DNA from: Cohnella laeviribosi DSM 21336 | GTDB lineage: Bacteria; Bacillota; Bacilli; Paenibacillales; Paenibacillaceae | Direction of reading: 5' to 3' | Length of the DNA: 64,000 nt | NCBI RefSeq assembly: GCF_000378425.1 | Contig: NZ_KB899823.1 | Coordinates: 20,199 to 84,198, forward strand | Part shown: positions 1-8,552 of the stretch, in pieces | Position numbering within the stretch: position 1 is the stretch's first letter | How the letters are laid out: every line of letters starts with the position of its first letter | Program-made: the position numbers and the translations under genes | The notes under the pieces: generated by a model | Told to the model about the DNA's origin: nothing | Database searches by the model: none | The model's input: the letters and a program-made list of their open reading frames with translations, nothing else

Positions 1-19
1 GGGGCACCCGATGCGTGGA

Positions 20-871
20 TTAAGGCTTTGAAGAGGATTGCGCCGAAGCCTGTTGGCCTTGACTCGCGTTGGCGACAGCCGACAGGGTCGTCTGATCGGA
101 TGCGGGATCGGTATATTTCCGCAAAATCGCCACTTCGACGCGGCGGTTTCTCGCCCTTCCTTCGCTCGTTGCGTTCGAGTCGACCGGACGGTATTCGCCG
201 TAGCCGATCGCGCTGAATTTTTTCGGGTCGAAGGCGGGGTTTTGCAGCAGAATCATCATGAAGTTAATCGCCCGCTTGGAGCTCAGATCCCAGTTGGAAT
301 CGAACTTGGCCGTCCGAATCGGCACGTTGTCGGTATGGCCGGAGACGACGATTTCGTAGTCGGGATACTCCTGCAGCATTTGTCCGATCGCGACGGCGAG
401 CGCCCGGGCTTCGGGCTTGACCGTCGCTTCGCCGGAATCGAAGAGGGCCGTGTCCCGTATGGTGATCAGCAGCTCCGACTGGTTCAATTGCGTCTGCAAC
501 TGCGAAGCCAGGCCGTTTTTCTTGATGTACCGGTCGAGCTCTTTTTTCAGCCCTTCGAGGTTCTCCTGTTCCAGCTGCTGCAGCTGCTTGCGCGTCATCT
601 GGCCGTCTTCGGTATGACGCTGGCGTATTTTGTTGCTTAAGTCCTGTTCGCTCTCGATCGCCGCCGATTTGTCCAGTATCCCGAGACCGGCGTTAAGAAC
701 GCTGTTGAAGGCTTGGCTCAGCGCTTCCAGCTTGGACGTATTGACCGCGCTGGCCGCATAGAGCACGATGAACAGCGCGAGCAGCAGCGTCATCAGGTCG
801 GAGTAAGGCAGGAGCCAGGATTCGTCGATGTGCTCGTCATGCTGATCATGCCGTCGCTGCTTTTTGCTCAC
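20..871 (-). CDS. motB: Flagellar motor stator protein MotB
   Basis: The 283-aa product is the peptidoglycan-anchored half of the proton-driven flagellar stator. A single membrane helix lies at about residues 22-40, preceded by the SWLLPYSD motif; Asp25 sits where MotB carries its essential proton-binding aspartate. The periplasmic part ends in an OmpA-like peptidoglycan-binding domain (about 135-255) with the signature GHTDNVPI. The start overlaps the end of the upstream motA by 26 nt, so the two are translationally coupled. Family membership is clear; Na+ versus H+ use cannot be read from this. Confidence 0.96.
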   Translation of the reverse strand: MSKKQRRHDQHDEHIDESWLLPYSDLMTLLLALFIVLYAASAVNTSKLEALSQAFNSVLNAGLGILDKSAAIESEQDLSNKIRQRHTEDGQMTRKQLQQLEQENLEGLKKELDRYIKKNGLASQLQTQLNQSELLITIRDTALFDSGEATVKPEARALAVAIGQMLQEYPDYEIVVSGHTDNVPIRTAKFDSNWDLSSKRAINFMMILLQNPAFDPKKFSAIGYGEYRPVDSNATSEGRARNRRVEVAILRKYTDPASDQTTLSAVANASQGQQASAQSSSKP

Positions 872-1658
872 CGCTCGATTCCTCCTGCTCGAACAATTTC
901 ACCCGTTCCGTCGGCGTCAGGAATACGGACAGCTTCTGCTGAATGGCCGTCGTGGATACCCCGGACTGAATGGACAGCAGGCCTTCCACCATCATCAGCC
1001 GAAGCTCGATTTCCCGCTTGGACAAGCGTTTCAGCTTATTGGAGATCGGGTGCCAGAGCACGTATCCGGAGAAAATCCCGAGCAGCGTGGCGACGAAGGC
1101 GGCCGCGACCGCATGGGCCAGCGTCTCCATTTCGGCAAGGTTGCCGAGCGCTGCGATCAGGCCGATAACGGCCCCGAGAACCCCGAGCGTCGGCGCGTAC
1201 ATGCCCGCCTGGGAGAAAATTTGCGCGCCGGCGCGGTGGCGCTCCTCCGTTGCGGAAATGTCTTCGAGCAGCACGTCGCGGACGAAATCCTGATCGTTGC
1301 CGTCGATGATCATCCGCATCCCGTTTTTGAGGAACTGGTCTTCGATCTCCTCGACGCGGGCTTCGAGGGCAAGCAGTCCTTCGCGGCGGGTGATCGATGC
1401 CCACTCCATAAACATCCGGATCACTTCGGAACGCTCGATCAGCTTGGGCTCTACAAACACGATCTTGAGCAGCTTCGGAACCTTCGCCAGATCCCTCATC
1501 GGGAAAGCCATGCAAACGGAAGCTGCGGTGCCCACGAAAATGATGACATATGCGGCCGGGTTGTTGACCAGGCTGACAAGTGGCGCTCCCTTCAGGAACA
1601 TCCCTAATATGAGCGCGACTAACCCCAAAAACAATCCGATAATGGTCGAGTTTTTCAT
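846..1658 (-). CDS. motA: Flagellar motor stator protein MotA
   Basis: This 270-aa polytopic protein forms the stator ion channel with MotB and pushes on the rotor protein FliG. It starts MKNSTIIGLF with a hydrophobic first helix, and two further hydrophobic helices follow the large cytoplasmic loop, including the conserved APTLGVLGAVIGLI segment around the channel proline. The open frame continues 85 codons upstream, but that part is low quality and ATG 1658 has a GGGGTG ribosome site, so I take this start. It is followed by motB in a two-gene operon. Confidence 0.95.
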   Translation of the reverse strand: MKNSTIIGLFLGLVALILGMFLKGAPLVSLVNNPAAYVIIFVGTAASVCMAFPMRDLAKVPKLLKIVFVEPKLIERSEVIRMFMEWASITRREGLLALEARVEEIEDQFLKNGMRMIIDGNDQDFVRDVLLEDISATEERHRAGAQIFSQAGMYAPTLGVLGAVIGLIAALGNLAEMETLAHAVAAAFVATLLGIFSGYVLWHPISNKLKRLSKREIELRLMMVEGLLSIQSGVSTTAIQQKLSVFLTPTERVKLFEQEESSGEQKAATA

Positions 1659-1827
1659 TGCTACACCCCAGCTTGTCGTAAATGGATACAGGATTTTTGT
1701 TTCGTTCGGAAGCGACACTTTACTCTTTTTATCGACAGTCCGGGGGCAAAGTATTAGAGATGAAGACGTTTTTTCATAAAAATGCCGTTTTGTCCGGCGC
1801 TTATTTTCGTTTTGGAGGGGATGAAAG

Positions 1828-2127
1828 ATGAAGGGGAGCGCGAGGCTGCTGAAAGACGAAGAGATTGCCGAAGCGTTGGGAAGACTGGACGGGTGGAAGC
1901 TGGAAGAAAACAAACGGATCGCGAAAAAATATCTTTTTCCTTCGTTTCCCGAGGCGATCTCGTTCGTTCAAAAGGTGGCGGAAATCGCGGAGGCGCAAAA
2001 CCATCATCCCTTTATCGCCATCGATTACCGCAAGGTGACGCTTCGTCTGACCACCTGGCATTCCGGCGGGCTGACCGGGCTGGATATCGCAGCGGCATCG
2101 GCCTACGACGGGCTGCTGGCGAAGTAG
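1828..2127 (+). CDS. 4a-hydroxytetrahydrobiopterin dehydratase (pterin carbinolamine dehydratase)
   Basis: The 99-aa length is typical of the PCD/DCoH family, which dehydrates 4a-hydroxy-tetrahydropterin so that the cofactor can be recycled. The family motif is visible as EAQNHHPFI (His-His-Pro), followed by a YRKVTLRL strand and the WHSGGLTGLD turn. GGAGGGG at 1814-1820 precedes the ATG. No aromatic amino-acid hydroxylase is adjacent, so the physiological partner is unknown. It is transcribed away from motAB. Confidence 0.9.
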   Translation: MKGSARLLKDEEIAEALGRLDGWKLEENKRIAKKYLFPSFPEAISFVQKVAEIAEAQNHHPFIAIDYRKVTLRLTTWHSGGLTGLDIAAASAYDGLLAK

Positions 2128-2133
2128 TTCCGG

Positions 2134-2181
2134 CAAAAAAGAGAGGCGGCCGAGCAAGGATTCGCCCCTTGCCCAACCGCC
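2134..2181 (-). terminator. Rho-independent terminator after the DUF378 gene
   Basis: On the minus strand GGCGG and GCAAGG arms pair with CCTTGC and CCGCC and are followed by TCTCTTTTTT. It sits just past the stop of the minus-strand DUF378 gene and probably also separates it from the convergent PCD gene. Confidence 0.7.
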
Positions 2182-2220
2182 GCGACGAAGCTATCGGATG
2201 CAGAACGGGTACGTCCGGAT

Positions 2221-2424
2221 TCACGGGTTTTTGGTCACTTTTCCGAACAGCGACAAAGCGTACAAAGCGGCTACGCCCACGATGATATATACGATTTTGG
2301 ATCCGACTTCGGCGCTGCCCCCGAAAATTTCGCTTACAACGTCGTACTCGAACAGTCCGACCGAGAGCCAGTTCAAGCCTCCCAGAATCACCAGAATCAG
2401 GCTGATCACATTGAGCGTTTTCAC
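2221..2424 (-). CDS. DUF378 small membrane protein (YuzA-like)
   Basis: The 67-aa protein is two hydrophobic helices joined by a short loop. The first contains LVILGGLNWLSVGLF, the signature of DUF378/YuzA proteins, and the second is IVYIIVGVAALYALSLF. Members are small integral membrane proteins of unknown function. The gene has its own minus-strand terminator and is probably monocistronic. Confidence 0.85.
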   Translation of the reverse strand: MKTLNVISLILVILGGLNWLSVGLFEYDVVSEIFGGSAEVGSKIVYIIVGVAALYALSLFGKVTKNP

Positions 2425-2581
2425 ACCTCAACAGCCTCCTTAGGGGGATAGTCGTTAACCATTACACAGTATGAAAGGAATCCGCGGCATATGCTTAAGG
2501 CCGCTTGGCGAAACCGATCTTGGCCGTTTACGTATGAAGACATAAGGCATAATAGGAAATAAAGCCAGAGGAGGCGAGCGC

Positions 2582-2938
2582 TTGATGAATTGCCCGGTTT
2601 GTCATGATACGCGCATGAAAGAAGTGGAGAAGAACGGGGTTCTGATCGATATTTGTCCGAGCTGCAAAGGCGTATGGCTGGACCGCGGGGAGCTGGACAA
2701 GCTGATGCAAGAAGTCCGCGAAGTCAGGGACGAGTACAATCACTGGTATTATGACGACAGGCATGATCCATCGTACCCCAGGACGCCGCACCCGCAGCAG
2801 GGCTATCCTCAGCAGCCGTACCCTCCGCAATCGCATCCGCAGCATGGATACGATCCGAAATACCGCGGATACGGCGGCCATTACAAGCATAAGAAAAAGA
2901 AAAGCGTTCTGGATTTGTTCGGAGATTTGTTCGACTGA
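2582..2938 (+). CDS. Zinc-ribbon (TFIIB-type) protein with a Pro/His/Tyr-rich tail
   Basis: The N-terminal 45 residues hold a zf-TFIIB fold: CPVCHDT and CPSCKGVWLDRGELDKL, two CxxC pairs that should bind one Zn. After an acidic linker, residues 60-100 are a low-complexity Pro/Gln/His/Tyr-rich segment, then a lysine cluster and a C-terminal LDLFGDLFD. The domain is common in small bacterial proteins of unknown role. AGGAGG stands upstream; TTG 2582 (7-nt spacing) or ATG 2585 could be the start. Confidence 0.82.
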   Translation: MMNCPVCHDTRMKEVEKNGVLIDICPSCKGVWLDRGELDKLMQEVREVRDEYNHWYYDDRHDPSYPRTPHPQQGYPQQPYPPQSHPQHGYDPKYRGYGGHYKHKKKKSVLDLFGDLFD

Positions 2939-2956
2939 CCGTTTCTTCCGAACCCG

Positions 2957-3460
2957 TCAGGATCGCCCGTCGGGGCGGTCCTTTTGTTGATAGACCATGC
3001 AGCAGATGTGGACGCAGCCGTGCGTTGCCCGCCGCGTGTACGAGTCGGTGATGACGAAGCCCGCTTTCTCGTAGGCGCGGATGGCCCGCTTGTTCCACGA
3101 CTCGACCTCAAGGTCGATCTCGGCTCCGGGATAGCGCGCCGAAGCCTCCGCGACCAGCGCCCGCATCAACTCCGCGCCCCAGCCGATGCCGCAGCAGTCC
3201 GGCCGAAGCCCGAGACCGAGCCGGACGACGCCCGTCATCGGGAAAAATTGCGCGTACCCGACCAGCGCCTGCTCCTTGTCGCGCACCGAGGCGTACTGGC
3301 TTTGCCGGATGTCCGGATCTCCGAACTCCTTCCCCTGCGAGCGCATCTCTTCCCAAGCCGGCCAGCGATAGCGGTCGTAAGGAGCCGGGTAGCGCCACGA
3401 GCATATCTCTTCCGCATCCGCTTCCGTCATCGGGCCGATCCGAAAATCCGTCCACCGCAA
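2957..3460 (-). CDS. GNAT family N-acetyltransferase
   Basis: The 167-aa product has a GNAT (RimI-like) fold: an N-terminal RIGPMTEADAEEI segment, a VGYAQFF strand, the acetyl-CoA loop motif RPDCCGIGWGAELMRALV, and the closing VESWNKRAIRAYEKAGF motif that is highly typical of the family. The frame opens 22 codons earlier, but TTG 3460 is preceded at 9 nt by AAAGGAG on the minus strand and fits where the fold begins. The substrate is unknown. It is divergent from the MFS gene. Confidence 0.88.
   Translation of the reverse strand: MRWTDFRIGPMTEADAEEICSWRYPAPYDRYRWPAWEEMRSQGKEFGDPDIRQSQYASVRDKEQALVGYAQFFPMTGVVRLGLGLRPDCCGIGWGAELMRALVAEASARYPGAEIDLEVESWNKRAIRAYEKAGFVITDSYTRRATHGCVHICCMVYQQKDRPDGRS
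2960..2987 (+). terminator. Terminator after the zinc-ribbon gene
   Basis: GGATCGCCC pairs with GGGCGGTCC across a 4-nt loop and is followed by TTTTGTT. It lies 20 nt after the stop codon and overlaps the 3' end of the convergent acetyltransferase gene. Confidence 0.75.
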
Positions 3461-3525
3461 AGGATCCCTCTCCTTTTTCGATCTCTTGAGTTCAATAGTT
3501 TCAGCATACCATAGCCGCTCCTTCA

Positions 3526-3534
3526 TGGTATAAT
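3526..3534 (+). promoter_or_regulatory. Extended -10 promoter for the MFS gene
   Basis: TGGTATAAT matches the extended -10 form TGnTATAAT, about 60 nt upstream of the MFS start. No good -35 hexamer lies 16-18 nt upstream, as is usual for extended -10 promoters. Confidence 0.6.
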
Positions 3535-3596
3535 GAATCGGCTTGATTTAGGCGATTGAAAAAAATGGTTGGCTGGGAAAGGGAGTCTTTCGACCG

Positions 3597-4793
3597 GTGA
3601 CACGGCTTGTTTGGTTGGGATGTATTGCGTATTTGACCATCGGGCTCGGCCAGCTCGTGGCCGGTTCGGTTATGGAGCCGATGGTGCGCGCCTACGGAAT
3701 CGGATACGGGGACGGGGGCCAGTTGGTGATGCACCAGTTTCTGGGCGGGCTGGCCGGAACGCTGTGCGCCCCTTGGCTCGTCCGGATCGCGGGCCGGAAG
3801 CGTCTGCTGCTGGCGAGCTTTGCGCTGATGGCGGCGGCGGAGTTGATCTTTGCCTTGCGGCCGTCATGGGGGATCATGCTGGCGGTTTCCCCGCTGGCCG
3901 GCTTCGGCTTCGGCACGGTGGAGACACTGGTGGGCTCGTTGATCATCAGCGCGGCGGGCGAGAAAGCCAATGTGGCCATGAGCCGGGTGGAGGTGTTTTT
4001 CGGCGTTGGGGCGCTAACGATTCCGTTCGCCGGCGCCGCGTTGATCCAGGCCGGGCAGTGGCGGCTGGCGTTTGCCTGCGTCGGCGTGCTGGCGGCCTTG
4101 ACGCTTGGGCTGTGGGCGGTTCTATGGCCCGGCGTGCTGCATTCGAGCGATCGCGCCGGGCGGGAGTCGAAGGGGAGCGCGCCGACGCTCTTGCCCTTAA
4201 GCGCCCGAACCCGGCTGACTTTGGCGGCCTGCGCCTGCTTCTTCTTCGTGTACGTCGGATTCGAGATGAGTTTCGTTCACTACCTGCCCTCGCTGCTCGT
4301 GCAAACCGGCGGCTTGACCGACGCTTCGGCAACGCTTGCCTTAAGCGTGTTCTGGGGAGCGATGACGCTCGGCCGGTTGGTGGCCGGACAGCTTGCGGAC
4401 CGCTTCGGCGGGGCGACGTATCTGATCGTCTCCTGCGCGGTGGCCGCCGCCGCGTTCATTCTGATGAGCCTGCCGAGCGGAATCGGACTGACGATGGCGT
4501 TGATCTTCGCGGCCGGGTTTGCGATGTCGGGGATGTTCGCCATCGCCCTTGTGTTCGGAACGCGCGCCGCGCCGGACCGAACGGTTCGGGTCACGAGCAT
4601 CCTGATGGCTTGCGGCCTGCTCGGCAGCGCGGTGCTGCCCCGGATTACCGGTGGCTTCCTGGACCGGTTCGATGCCGCGCCGACGTTTTTCCTGCTGGCC
4701 GGGATTGCCGTGCTGATGCTCGTCATCGCCGCCGTCGCGGTCGCGTCAAGGCGGGCAGGCCGTCCGGAGCGGGCGGCGGCCGCGGAGGGTTAG
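3597..4793 (+). CDS. Major facilitator superfamily transporter
   Basis: The 398-aa protein has about twelve hydrophobic segments split by a central loop rich in charged residues (about 180-200), as in 12-TM MFS carriers. The loop between helices 2 and 3 has the sequence VRIAGRKRLLL, a form of the MFS motif A region, and its second-half counterpart reads GQLADRFGG. The GTG start follows GGGAG. No neighbour tells the substrate; drug or metabolite export is the usual role for this size, but that is inference. Confidence 0.9.
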   Translation: MTRLVWLGCIAYLTIGLGQLVAGSVMEPMVRAYGIGYGDGGQLVMHQFLGGLAGTLCAPWLVRIAGRKRLLLASFALMAAAELIFALRPSWGIMLAVSPLAGFGFGTVETLVGSLIISAAGEKANVAMSRVEVFFGVGALTIPFAGAALIQAGQWRLAFACVGVLAALTLGLWAVLWPGVLHSSDRAGRESKGSAPTLLPLSARTRLTLAACACFFFVYVGFEMSFVHYLPSLLVQTGGLTDASATLALSVFWGAMTLGRLVAGQLADRFGGATYLIVSCAVAAAAFILMSLPSGIGLTMALIFAAGFAMSGMFAIALVFGTRAAPDRTVRVTSILMACGLLGSAVLPRITGGFLDRFDAAPTFFLLAGIAVLMLVIAAVAVASRRAGRPERAAAAEG

Positions 4794-4891
4794 GGCTAGG
4801 CGTTTGAGCCGTTTCTTGGGGCGCTCGGCTTGCATTTGGCATTGTTGGATGGCAAATAAAGTCAATCAACAAGGAAAAGGAGTGTCGGCGG

Positions 4892-5737
4892 ATGCAAAAT
4901 ATCGTATCGATGAAGTGGGTGCTTGCGCGGCTGTACGAATCCGATCTCGTGATCGCGGACTGCCGCTTTTGGCTGGGGCAGCCGGATCGGGGCCGGGCCG
5001 CTTATGAGGCCGACCATATCCCGGGGGCCGTGTACCTGGATCTGGAGCGGGATCTGTCGGCTCCGGTCGGCGAGCACGGCGGCCGGCATCCGCTGCCGGA
5101 CATCCCGGAGTTGGCCGAACGGCTCGGCCGGGCCGGCATCGGCAACGGAACGCGGGTCGTTGCGTACGACGACCAGGGCGGAGCAATGGCCTCGAGACTA
5201 TGGTGGCTGCTCAAATATCTGGGTCACGACAACGTCTATGTCATGGACGAAGGCTACTCCGCCTGGAAGCGGGAGGGCTACCCGGTCAGCTCCGAGCGGA
5301 AGGTGACCGTTCCTTCCGCTTTCGTGCCCCGGGTGCGGGCCGAGATGCTGGCGGACGTCTCGGAAGTCCGCTCCAAGCTCGGCCGGCCCGGCACCGTTCT
5401 GGTGGACTCCCGCGAAGCCCCGCGCTATCGCGGCGAAACGGAGCCCATGGACAAGATCGCAGGCCACATCCCGGGCGCCGTCAACAAGTTCTGGAAGGGC
5501 GTTCTGGACGAGCAAGGCCGGTTCAAACCGGCGGATGCCATCGCGGACCATTTCGCCGATTTGCCGCGCGACAAGGAGCTCATCGTCTACTGCGGCTCCG
5601 GCGTCACCGCCACGCCGAACGTGCTGGCGCTGCAGGAAGCCGGCTTTAAAAACGTGAAGCTGTATGCGGGAAGCTGGAGCGATTGGATCAGCTATCCCGA
5701 AAATCCGATTGCCACGGGGGAAGAGGAAAAGGCGTGA
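4892..5737 (+). CDS. Thiosulfate/3-mercaptopyruvate sulfurtransferase (tandem rhodanese)
   Basis: The 281-aa protein is two rhodanese domains (about 5-135 and 150-275). The first is inactive (YDDQGG where a cysteine loop would be); the second carries the persulfide-forming cysteine in the loop CGSGVTA. HIPGAVYLD and HIPGAVN mark the conserved entry to each domain. It would move sulfane sulfur from thiosulfate or 3-mercaptopyruvate to cyanide or thiols; CGSGVTA is the loop type found in mercaptopyruvate-like enzymes. AAGGAG lies before the ATG, and a strong terminator follows. Confidence 0.93.
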   Translation: MQNIVSMKWVLARLYESDLVIADCRFWLGQPDRGRAAYEADHIPGAVYLDLERDLSAPVGEHGGRHPLPDIPELAERLGRAGIGNGTRVVAYDDQGGAMASRLWWLLKYLGHDNVYVMDEGYSAWKREGYPVSSERKVTVPSAFVPRVRAEMLADVSEVRSKLGRPGTVLVDSREAPRYRGETEPMDKIAGHIPGAVNKFWKGVLDEQGRFKPADAIADHFADLPRDKELIVYCGSGVTATPNVLALQEAGFKNVKLYAGSWSDWISYPENPIATGEEEKA

Positions 5738-5755
5738 AGCCGTGACGACGATGGA

Positions 5756-5806
5756 GGGCTGCGACAGGTTGCCATTGGGCAGACTGTTGCAGCCCTTTGT
5801 GCTTTT
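5756..5806 (+). terminator. Terminator after the sulfurtransferase gene
   Basis: GGGCTGCGACAG pairs along 12 bp (one G-U) with CTGTTGCAGCCC, followed by TTTGTGCTTTT. The rest of the 309-nt gap to the next gene holds nothing else I can recognise. Confidence 0.82.
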
Positions 5807-6046
5807 CGTTGAACAGCCGGGGTGTGGATGGTCGAGGATCGGCCTGTGTCTATGGCCCATATTGCTCACCGTTCGCCAAGACACGCACGAATAAATGCCG
5901 TTTATACGCCGCCTGCAATGCGCAAGAACGGATATGCAAGCGCGATTGTGGCTGAGCTATGTTCGGTCTTACTTTAAAAGTGCGCGAAATGCTAGGCTTT
6001 ACGTTTTTTCATGCTGTATATTGGGGTTGGAAGGAGAGGGTGGCGA

Positions 6047-6934
6047 GTGGATTGGGTCGAACGAATGAATAAAGCCATCGGCTATATCGAAGATCATCTT
6101 ACGGAAGATATTGACTACGCAGAGGCGGCGAAGGTCGCGGGTTGCTCCGCATATCATTTTCAACGCATGTTCCCGTTTATTGCCGATGTTTCCTTATCGG
6201 AGTACATAAGACGGCGGCGCCTTACGCTTGCGGCTTTTGAACTTCAGAACAGCGGTGTCAAAGTGATTGATCTTGCGCTCAAGTACGGCTACGACTCGCC
6301 CGAGGCGTTCGCCCGCGCGTTTCAACAGTTGCACGGCGCTGCGCCGACCGCCGCCCGCCACCCAGGGACCAAGCTCAGGGCTTATTCGCGAATCTCCTTT
6401 CAGTTCTCCGTCCAAGGAGTGTCGGAAATGAATTACAGAATCGAAGAGCTGGACGGCTTTTCCATCGTAGGCATTCAAACCCGCGTGAGCACAAACGATG
6501 CTTTCCGGATTGTCCCCGGTTTATGGGCCAGCGCAGCGCGCGAAGGGCTTTTCGGGAAGCTGTGGGAAGTGCGCGATGCGGAACACCCGATCAGAGGGAT
6601 CCTGGGGGTATGTGCGGATGGCGAGCATGGCCAAAAGGAAGAGTTCAACTACATCATGTCCACGGTCTCCCGTCAAACGCCGCCTGAAAAGATGATCAAA
6701 AGGGAGTTTCCTAAAGCCGCATGGGCCGTTTTTGAAGCGGAAGGCCCTCCGGAAGCGCTTGGGGAGATGTGGAGGCGCTTGTATACGGAATGGGTTCCTG
6801 CTTCGGCTTACGAGCTTGCTTATTTGCCCGCGATCGAATGCTACTTGCCGCCGGAAGAAAACAAAAACGAATTATGGGTACCCGTAAAATGCAGGGATAA
6901 GCTCTGCGACAGGCAGGAATTGCATCTGAAATGA
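6047..6934 (+). CDS. AraC family regulator with GyrI-like effector domain
   Basis: The 295-aa protein has two AraC-type helix-turn-helix motifs in its first 105 residues (AAKVAGCSAYHFQRMF and YDSPEAFARAFQQLHG). From about residue 125 it has a GyrI-like (SOUL/BmrR-fold) small-molecule binding domain ending in the typical ECYLPPEE region. Such proteins, like Rob, sense lipophilic or aromatic compounds and activate efflux or detoxification genes. GTG 6047 is chosen because AAGGAGAGG precedes it; an upstream ATG at 6011 has no ribosome site. The next gene also begins with a GyrI-like domain and is a probable target. Confidence 0.9.
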   Translation: MDWVERMNKAIGYIEDHLTEDIDYAEAAKVAGCSAYHFQRMFPFIADVSLSEYIRRRRLTLAAFELQNSGVKVIDLALKYGYDSPEAFARAFQQLHGAAPTAARHPGTKLRAYSRISFQFSVQGVSEMNYRIEELDGFSIVGIQTRVSTNDAFRIVPGLWASAAREGLFGKLWEVRDAEHPIRGILGVCADGEHGQKEEFNYIMSTVSRQTPPEKMIKREFPKAAWAVFEAEGPPEALGEMWRRLYTEWVPASAYELAYLPAIECYLPPEENKNELWVPVKCRDKLCDRQELHLK

Positions 6935-7037
6935 AGAATACTTTCCTATAAAACATCCGGACATTTCCAAATTGTAACGGCGGCAGCTTGCAAGGGCAGA
7001 ATCGGTCATCGAATATCGGAAAAGGAGACGGTTCAAG

Positions 7038-8309
7038 TTGGCCAATTACGCGGGCATCCTTCAAACGCGCGTCGTCTGGAAAGACGCCTTCCTGGCGGTC
7101 GGGGAGAAAATCCGTTTCGTTCCATCCGCCGACGTTCCGCCGTCGGAGAACGAGATTTCCCGCCTGTGGAACCGCTTTAACGAAAGAGTGGGGGAGATCG
7201 AACACATCGAGGGCGGTATGTACGGCTTGTGCCTGCTTCCCCCGGACTGCAAGCCGGACGATCCGTTCGACTATGTGGCGGCCGTCGGCGTCTCCCGGGC
7301 GGAACGCGTGCCCCAGGGGATGACGGTGGAGTCGGTTCCGGGCGGATTGTACTGCGTCGTGACCCGTCGAGGCGTCATCGACGAGATCGGGGTGGCTTTC
7401 CGCTACTTCTGGGACGAGTGGCTGCCGCAATCCGGTTACGTTTTCCGAGACGGCGCGGAATTCGAATATTACGACGAACGCTACCGCGGCAACCATGATC
7501 CGGAATCGGTCATGGACATTTGGTTCCCGATCCGGCCCGCTCAACCGGTTCCGCTGGAAAACCGGATCGCCAGCGCGTTCGTCCATGTGACGGATTTGCG
7601 CAGGTCCGCGGAGTGGTACAGCCGCCTGCTTGGGCTGCCCGTGCTTGAGAAGCGCCTCAACGGCGGTCCGGTCTATTGGTTCGACCTTCCGGGCACGCAT
7701 CTCATTCTCGACACCAACGCGGCCAACCGGCAAAACCCGGCCTGGCGCGAAGAGATGATGCCCCGGTTCATGCTGCCGGCCGCCGATATTGACGACGCCT
7801 ATCGCTATGTGCAGGCAAAGGCGGAGCCGTTGTTCGAGCCGGAGCGCCACGGCGCGATGGCGTACTTCAATTTCCGCGATCCGGAAGGCAATGCGCTTAT
7901 GGCCTGCTGGACCGCCCAACCGGGTACGGATTGGGAGTTTCGCGCGGAGAGTCCCGTCCTGCCTCGGATCGGCGGCGTTTTCGCGGACGTAAAGGACACG
8001 CGGCGGGCGGAGCGCTGGTACGCCGACCTGTTCGGATTGCCGTACGAGGAGGAGAGCGCCGAGCGGCCGATCCATTCGGTTCCCGTGACGCGGGGAGCGG
8101 CGCTGCTGCTGAACCCGAATCGGGAGACGTCGACCCCGCTCTTTTATGTGGAGACGGAAAATGCGGATCGTGCACTTGCGTACGTTCGGGAGCACGGTTT
8201 TCAAGTGGCGGGCGAGCTCGACGGCTTCCGCGGGTTGTCCGGATTCGTATTGCTCGATCCGGACGGCAATCGAATCGCCGTTGCGCAGATGAATCGCCCT
8301 GCATCATGA
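7038..8309 (+). CDS. GyrI-like domain fused to two VOC (glyoxalase-fold) domains
   Basis: This 423-aa protein starts with a GyrI-like effector-binding domain (about 1-165, ending DIWFPIRP), then carries two vicinal-oxygen-chelate domains at about 173-293 and 305-420. Each VOC unit shows the pattern FVHVTDLRRSAEWYSRLLG / FADVKDTRRAERWYADLFG and ends in FRDPEGNAL or LLDPDGNRI. The likely role is binding or modifying a small molecule, such as resistance, but the reaction is unknown. A TTG start follows AAAGGAGA. It lies 103 nt after the AraC/GyrI regulator on the same strand. The domain order is unusual. Confidence 0.85.
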   Translation: MANYAGILQTRVVWKDAFLAVGEKIRFVPSADVPPSENEISRLWNRFNERVGEIEHIEGGMYGLCLLPPDCKPDDPFDYVAAVGVSRAERVPQGMTVESVPGGLYCVVTRRGVIDEIGVAFRYFWDEWLPQSGYVFRDGAEFEYYDERYRGNHDPESVMDIWFPIRPAQPVPLENRIASAFVHVTDLRRSAEWYSRLLGLPVLEKRLNGGPVYWFDLPGTHLILDTNAANRQNPAWREEMMPRFMLPAADIDDAYRYVQAKAEPLFEPERHGAMAYFNFRDPEGNALMACWTAQPGTDWEFRAESPVLPRIGGVFADVKDTRRAERWYADLFGLPYEEESAERPIHSVPVTRGAALLLNPNRETSTPLFYVETENADRALAYVREHGFQVAGELDGFRGLSGFVLLDPDGNRIAVAQMNRPAS

Positions 8310-8552
8310 ATTGGCTTCTGCCGAGGCATTCCCGCCTTTTTTCAAAGGCGCGATTCAGCGGTTCCAAAGTCCGGATTACGGTCGATATTATGGCAAAAAC
8401 GAAACGAGGGAGCTGCAGAAGGCGGCTCCTTTCCTGTTTGGGGCTTACAGGAGACACTTGTGAAGGAATGTGGTAGCTTAATCTTAGCATCGCTGATCCG
8501 AACGAGAACGGCAAGTCATCTTTACGAAACCGCAAAAGGGGGGGGCATCGCG

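Noticed and set aside
5664..5894. Small ORF downstream of the sulfurtransferase
   Set aside because: It overlaps the end of the sulfurtransferase gene and crosses the terminator hairpin; no ribosome site.
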